Shown here: one piece after another, positions 59,399-64,000 of the stretch | Numbering within the stretch: position 1 is the first letter of the stretch | Layout of the letters: the number at the start of each line of letters is the position of its first letter | Source: DATKNA01 sp963755755 | GTDB taxonomy: Bacteria; Actinomycetota; Actinomycetes; Actinomycetales; Kineosporiaceae | Length of the DNA stretch: 64,000 nt | NCBI GenBank assembly: GCA_963755755.1 | Contig: CAVWLJ010000011.1 | Location: forward strand, 124,001-188,000 | Direction: 5' to 3' | The notes under the pieces: generated by a model | What the model was told of the DNA's origin: nothing | Database searches by the model: none | The model's input: only the letters and a program-made list of their open reading frames with translations | Translations under genes and position numbers: made by a program

Positions 59399-60120
59399 TG
59401 AGATGAGGTCAACGACGGTTACTCGGCGGGCCGAGACAGACCACCGATCGTGCTCGGGCGGGCCGGCTCCTGGTCCTCGCTCAATGCTTCCAAGCCGGTT
59501 ATGCGGCAGCTTGCCGGCTGACCCCGGTCTGAGGTCGCGTCCCCTGACGTGGTGGAGTTCCGGCTCACAGGTTCGGCGTGGTGATCACGACGTAGGCGGC
59601 CATCAGGCGACGGTCGGTGAGACCTGGCTGAGGGTTCTCCCGGAAGGACACGACGCACGATGGCCTCGGACCATGCTGCCTACTGGAAGTCCTCGACTCG
59701 CTCAAGGCCGGCGACGCCGGCGAACGCCGGAGTAGACGCGCCACGCTAGACGCGCCCGAACCAGCCGCGCTCATCCCCACCGGGTGAGCGCCGCGCCTCG
59801 TGCAGTCAACCTCCGGGCCCAGGCCCAGCATGCCTCCGTCATTGGAACGTCCGGCGACCGACGTGAGCTCACCCGGAGGTACTGCGCGGCAACCCGTCAG
59901 CTCGTGGGGGTCGACGTGGATGGACACGGACCGGCCGAGGCAGGGCACGCTGGGTCATCCGGTCGAGGCCAACGCTGAACGCGTTGGCCATCGACCGTCG
60001 ACTGACCCCGAGCACCACTCACTAGCGAGGATCACTTACGCCGGCATTCGGACACACCCACCACGGGCGCCACGTTGTCCATGACGTCCGGTGCCGCTCA
60101 GACTGGAATGCCGTCGATCT
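59158..60120. other. About 960 bases with no supportable gene
   Basis: Codon-position bias typical of the rest of the window is lost and the longest open frames (for example 59565-59948, minus strand) show no recognisable motif. The second GTGCAA repeat (59382-59398) is here. It looks like non-coding or decayed accessory DNA. Confidence 0.5.
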
Positions 60121-60531
60121 TCACCTCGGGGTCGGAATCGCAAGGGCCTTGGCCTTGATCTGCTCGAACTCGCTCTGGCTGATGGCTCCGGAGTCGAGCA
60201 ACGACTTGGCCGACGCGATCTGGTCAGCGGCGCTGCCCGTACCTCCGCTGGGGGCGGCGACCGACCTGATGTATTCGTCCTGGCGCTTCTGCGCCTCGGC
60301 CTGCGCCTCGAGCCAGCGTTCGGTCATGCCATGGCCACGAGCGATCAGGTAAACCAGCATGCCCAGGATCGGCAGGATGATGATGAAGAAGACCCACAAG
60401 GTCTTCGCCCCACCGCCGAGGTCCCTGCTACGGAAGAGGTCCCCGAAGATCCAGAACAGGCACATGAACCAGGCGAAGAAGACGAAGAACTCGAACAGCG
60501 CCAGCAGGAACGAGCCATTGTTGTTGAACAC
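60121..60531 (-). CDS. Membrane protein with PLDc_N-like and SHOCT domains
   Basis: 136 residues. Two membrane segments (SFLLALFEFFVFFAWFMCLF and TLWVFFIIILPILGMLVYLI, the PLDc_N pattern), then a polar linker and a C-terminal SHOCT motif (DQIASAKSLLDSGAISQSEF, EQIKAKAL). SHOCT is a short oligomerisation motif found on many membrane proteins. Function unknown. Intact. Confidence 0.82.
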   Translation of the reverse strand: MFNNNGSFLLALFEFFVFFAWFMCLFWIFGDLFRSRDLGGGAKTLWVFFIIILPILGMLVYLIARGHGMTERWLEAQAEAQKRQDEYIRSVAAPSGGTGSAADQIASAKSLLDSGAISQSEFEQIKAKALAIPTPR

Positions 60532-61321
60532 GTGAACACCCTTTCAGATCGCGGCCGATTGCCTCGGCAGCTGGAGCCAGCCCTCCTCGGCCTTCCATTC
60601 GACCGCATACGCCTCACCCCGGCCTCATCCGCCAGGGGGGATCTCTGCGCTCCTGGTGGACGCCTTACCGGCGCAGCACGGTGAACTCGCTGCGACCCCG
60701 GCGTCGCCCTGTGAAGCGGACGGGGAGCGTCGGGCAGCCCCCATCACTGCGGCTCTCGGACACCGGCAAGGGAGAAGCCTTGCAGCGATACGCCTACTCC
60801 CTGCTCGGGCGCGCCATCAAGGCGCCCGCTGGGCCCCACACACACCGCTGCCGAGGGGGTTCCTTCTATACGACCTGTCCTGGAGGCGCCATGCGGGAGA
60901 AGAAGGGCCCGAGCCCAGCCGAAGCCAGGGCTTGGATAAGGGGAGATGGTCTTGCGGCATGCGAGCGTGCGCAGAAGGTCAGCCCCTCATCCTGCGTGAA
61001 CCTCAACACTGAATCGTCGACGTTCTCGCGGTCCTGCCCCGGTGCCGAAGTCGGTGGCCGACCAGCCGGAGCGGACTCACTCTCACCGGGTGATGCACAG
61101 AGGTCCCTGCAGCGCCTGTCATGGGAACCCTGCTGCTGCGCGACTCGTGGAGGCCTGCTGGGGAGATCTCGTGGACAACGAGGACCGCTCCGTCGACCGT
61201 ACGTCTACCGCTGGCGCCCGCCGGCAAGGAAGCCAACGGGGTCGACCGTCCGCGACCCAGCGGTTCCTGTACTTCAGGTTTTGCGGTCGCTCGCGCCCTA
61301 TGTGACCGTGACTGGAAGCTC
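60532..61321. other. About 790 bases with no supportable gene
   Basis: Less GC-biased than the core, no convincing codon pattern or motif on either strand; one long open frame (60681-61454, plus) runs into the insertion sequence and reads as low-similarity noise. Confidence 0.45.
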
Positions 61322-61323
61322 TG

Positions 61324-62159
61324 TCAACGGCCAAGTTGAGGTCCCCGCTGGTGGCCAACTGAAAGTCCCCACTCCTCGGGTTGATCAGCTGGTCTTGCGG
61401 GTGCACCTCCTCGGGCTCGGGCTTGCTTCATCCGGTAGGAGTCGCCGTCGGTGACGACGACGTGGCAGTGGTGCAGGAGCCGGTCGAGCAGGCTGACGGC
61501 GGTGGTGTGTTCGGGCAGGAACCGGCCCCAGGACTCGAAGGGCCAGTGCGAGCCGATGCCGAGGGAGCGGCGTTCGTAGGCGGCGGCGACGAACCGGAAC
61601 AGCAGTTGGGCGCCGGTGTCGTCCAGCGGGGCGAAGCCGAGTTCGTCGCAGATGATCAGGTCGTTGCGCAGCAGGTGTCGATGACCCGGCCGACGGAGTT
61701 GTCGGCCAGGGCGCGGTAGAGGGTCTCGACCAGGTCGGCGGCGGTGAAGTAGCGGACCCGGTGCCCGGCCTCGACGGCGGCGACGCCGAGGGCGACCAGG
61801 ATGTGGCACTTGCCGGTGCCGGCCGGGCCGATCAGGCAGGTGTTCTCGGCGGCCCGGATCCATTCCAGCGAGGCGAGGTAGTCGAACGTGGCCGGCGGGA
61901 TGGAGGAGGCGGCGACGTCGAACTCGTCGAGGGTCTTGATGACGGGGAACGCGGCGGACCGCATCCGGGTGCGGGCGTTGGACTCGTCCCGGGCGGTGAT
62001 CTCGGCCTCGACCAGGGTGCGCAGGAACTCCTCGGGGTTCCACCGCTGGGTCTTGGCGGTGACCAGGAGCTCGGGGGCGAGGCGGCGCATCGCGGCCATC
62101 TTCAGCCGCTTCAGCCCGTCGTTCAGGTCGGCCGCCAGCGGCGGCGGTGCCGTGCTCAC
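61324..62159 (-). CDS. istB: IS21 helper ATPase IstB
   Basis: Start GTG 62159 (VSTAPPPLAADLNDGLKRLK) overlaps istA as GTGA. AAA+ features: AENTCLIGPAGTGKCHILVA (Walker A, with Cys in place of the usual Ser after Lys), LIICDELGFAPLDD (Walker B), RRSLGIGSHWPFESWGRFL. The frame changes near 61680, between Walker A and Walker B. The open frame ends at 61324 inside the terminal repeat, longer than usual, so the natural stop may be masked by another error. Confidence 0.82.
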
Positions 62160-63623
62160 GGCTGCCGCGCCGGGATCGCGTAGTCGTTCAGCGACCGGGT
62201 CGGCACCGCCGGCAGGGTCAGCACCAGGGCCTGCCCGGCGGCGTCGGGCTGTGGTGCGGCGCCGGCGGCGGCCAGGATGGAGCGGACGTCGTCGGCGCGC
62301 CACCGGCTGGAACTGCACCGCCCGTTCCAGCGCGGCCAGCAGCGCGGCGTCGCCGTGGGCGGCGTGCAGGGTGAGGATCTGGTCGATCTCCCGGGCCAGG
62401 TTGGCGACCCCGGCCGCGGCGGCGCCGGTCAGGAACGCCTCCGCGACCTCGCCGAGGGCCAGGAACGCGCTTCTCCGCCGCGGTCTTCGCTCGCGGCGCC
62501 CGCCGCGGCTTGTCCGGCCGGGTCGAGCCGTAGTGGTCGTCGACGATGCTGGTCTCGCCCGGCGCGACCAGGGCGTGCTCGGCGACGATCTCGCCGGTGA
62601 ACGGCTCGAGGACCTGCACCCGCCCCTCGGTCACGGTGATCAGCACCACGGTCCCGATGAGCCGGTTCGGCACCGAGTAGCGGGCCGAGCCGAACCGCAC
62701 GCAGGACAGCTTGTCGACCTTGCGGCTGATCGGCTTGGCGCCGATCTCGAGCCGCAGCGACGGCAGCGCGCCCAGCAGTTCCCGCTCGGCCTCGAGCCGT
62801 TCGGCCGGCACCGCGCAGATCTCCGAATGCACCACGGCGTTCACCTCGGCGCACCACCCGGCGGCCGCGGCGTTCGCCGCCGCCAGGTCGGCGACCGACG
62901 GCTCGGCCATCCGCAGCGGCACCATCAGGTCCCGCTTGGCATAGCCGACCAGGGTCTCCACGATGCCCTTGGACTCCGGGTCGGCGGCCTGGCAGAAGTC
63001 CGGCCGGAACCCGTAGTGCGTCGCGAACCGCACGTAGTCCGCGGTCGGCACCACCACGTTCGCGACCACGCCGGCCTTCAGGCAGCCCATCCGGTCGGCC
63101 AGCACGGTCTTCGGGCACCCCGCCGAGGACCTCGAAGCACTCCGCCAGCAGCGCCATCGTCGTGGCGGCCTTCTCGTCGGCGGCGAAGCGCACGAACCGG
63201 AACCGGGACCAGGCCAGCACCGCGCAGAACACGTGCACCCCGTCCAGCACGCCCCAGTCGATGGCCAGGGTGTCCCCCGGCGTCCACACCGCCGGCCGCC
63301 GCCCGCGGTGATGACCCCGCCGCCACGCCTGCTTCGCCTCCGCGACCAGCCGGCGGAAGTTGCGCGGCGACCCCGTCATAACCCGCGGTGCGGGCCGCCG
63401 GCAGCAGCCGCTTCGCCGAGATCCGCCCCTGGCTGCGCTGCACCCGGTCGGCGACCAGCTCGGCCACCGGGTCGTAGTTGTGCCCCCGGTCCTTGCGCGG
63501 CGGCGCCGCGCCGCCGGCGTTGTGCCGCTCCACGATCCGCTTGACCGTCTTGTGCGTGGTGCCGCAGATCTGCGCGGCCCCCCGGTAGCTGCCCACCTCC
63601 CGGTAGGCGGCCAATACGTCCAT
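62156..63623 (-). CDS. istA: IS21 transposase IstA, multiply frameshifted
   Basis: N-terminal HTH (MDVLAAYREVGSYRGAAQIC, GTTHKTVKRIVERHN), DDE core (DTLAIDWGVLDGVHVFCAVL; MGCLKAGVVANVVVPTADYV; DFCQAADPESKGIVETLVGY) and C-terminal region (SVPNRLIGTVVLITVTEGRV, GETSIVDDHYGSTRPDKPRR). Pieces lie in alternating frames with changes near 63365, 63115, 62470 and 62310. ATG 63623 follows GAGGGA. As written it could not make an active transposase; whether decay or sequence error cannot be told. Confidence 0.8.
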
Positions 63624-63909
63624 CCGTTCCCTCGCGTTCTTCAATGGAAGCCCCTGTGCGGTGACCGGTGATCTGGTTGGCACCGACACCGTCACCGCAC
63701 AGGGCCACCAGCCCTGGACAGGACACGCGAGGAGCGGGGACTTCTACCTGGCCACCAGCGGGGACCTAGACCTGGCCACCAGTGGGGACTTTTTCATGGC
63801 CACGGACAAGGAGGCGGGCGCGGCGTGCATGACGAGCCGGGCTCGGCTCAGGTATCGGACGTCGGAGCGCACACGCAGTCGCGTCTAACCGCAACGAAGC
63901 GAAGGTGAC

Positions 63910-64000
63910 ATGGAATCGACCAAAGCAGCGGCCCAAGTGACGCAGGCCTACCTCTACGGGTTCCCGCTTGGTGTTCAACCTCGACCAGGTGGCCCGCTAC
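63910..64000 (+). CDS. DUF1254-family protein, 5' end only
   Basis: ATG at 63910: MESTKAAAQVTQAYLYGFPL, then, after dropping one T near 63973, VFNLDQVARY. The AYxYGxPLV start is the hallmark of DUF1254 proteins, whose function is unknown. The gene runs off the right edge. Confidence 0.6.
   Translation, partial: MESTKAAAQVTQAYLYGFPLGVQPRPGGPL

Larger units (their letters stand above)
61322..63808 (-). mobile_element. IS21-family insertion sequence (istA-istB)
   Basis: About 2,487 bases with istA and istB in the classic overlapping order. Ends are TGT...ACA; left end TGTCAACGGCCAAGTT matches the complement of the right end TGTCCGTGGCCATGAA partly. Inside, the left end has two and the right end three copies of a ~24-base unit built on GGCCAnnnnnnAGGTCCCC (right copies start near 63734, 63758 and 63782), as IS21 ends have. 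No target duplication is evident next to the ends. Both genes carry frame changes. Confidence 0.85.

Noticed and set aside
60681..61454. 257-codon plus-strand open frame before the IS element
   Set aside because: No motif, no usual codon bias, and it runs across the IS boundary.

Overview
This window is very GC-rich DNA from an actinobacterium. The evidence is GTG/ATG starts with 4-base GTGA/ATGA gene overlaps throughout, a single-chain biotin carboxylase/carboxyltransferase of about 1,830 residues, an ECF42-type sigma factor, and a Gram-positive flagellum (no L or P ring genes). A motile member of Pseudonocardiales or a nearby order would fit, but no rRNA or other species marker is present.

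Layout. 1-9.0 kb: assorted metabolic genes (secreted TAP-type peptidase cut by the left edge, barbiturase/cyanuric acid amidohydrolase homologue, two DUF805 membrane proteins, a membrane Fe-S oxidoreductase, and a DGPF/YCII protein paired with an ECF42 sigma factor). 9.0-40.6 kb: a nearly complete flagellar locus. flgN-flgK-flgL-fliW-csrA runs leftward. Divergent from it are fliA, fliC, fliD-fliS-fliT-like, flgB-flgC-fliE-fliF-fliG-fliH-fliI-fliJ, a fused peptidoglycan hydrolase, fliK-flgD, flgE, flbD-motA-motB-fliL, fliM-fliN-fliO-fliP-fliQ-fliR-flhB, and flhA followed by an FlhF-like gene and a small membrane protein. 40.7-46.2 kb: the fused carboxylase. 46.2-46.8 kb: an XRE regulator. 47.1-55.0 kb: a leftward chemotaxis operon cheA-cheW-cheY-cheB-cheR-cheX-cheY-(CheX-like)-EAL/HDOD. 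55.1-58.3 kb: a hypothetical protein, dcd, a serine hydrolase and a small membrane protein. 58.4 kb: tRNA-Gly(CCC), after which the sequence looks accessory (DHFR-like reductase between integrase-arm-like repeats, about 1.7 kb without a gene I can support, a small membrane protein, a decayed or error-ridden IS21 element, and the start of a DUF1254 gene).

How it works together. At least six operon heads carry a FliA-type promoter of the form TCAA-N15/16-GCCGA (fliC, flgB, flbD-mot, fliM, flhA, cheA). This ties flagellin, motor, export gate and chemotaxis to the fliA gene in the same locus. Several leaders (fliC, flbD-mot, flhA, flgE, and csrA itself) carry a small hairpin whose six-base loop reads ACGGAC or ACGGAA, matching the CANGGANG consensus of CsrA. 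In fliC and flbD a second such site covers the Shine-Dalgarno. With fliW and csrA in the locus, this suggests a FliW-CsrA circuit acting on several flagellar mRNAs plus autoregulation.

Caution. More than twenty-five conserved genes are interrupted by single-base frameshifts, often in positions where removing one base restores the family sequence. The most economical reading is residual sequencing/assembly error, not mass pseudogenisation. I give such genes their full reconstructed span and say where the frame changes.
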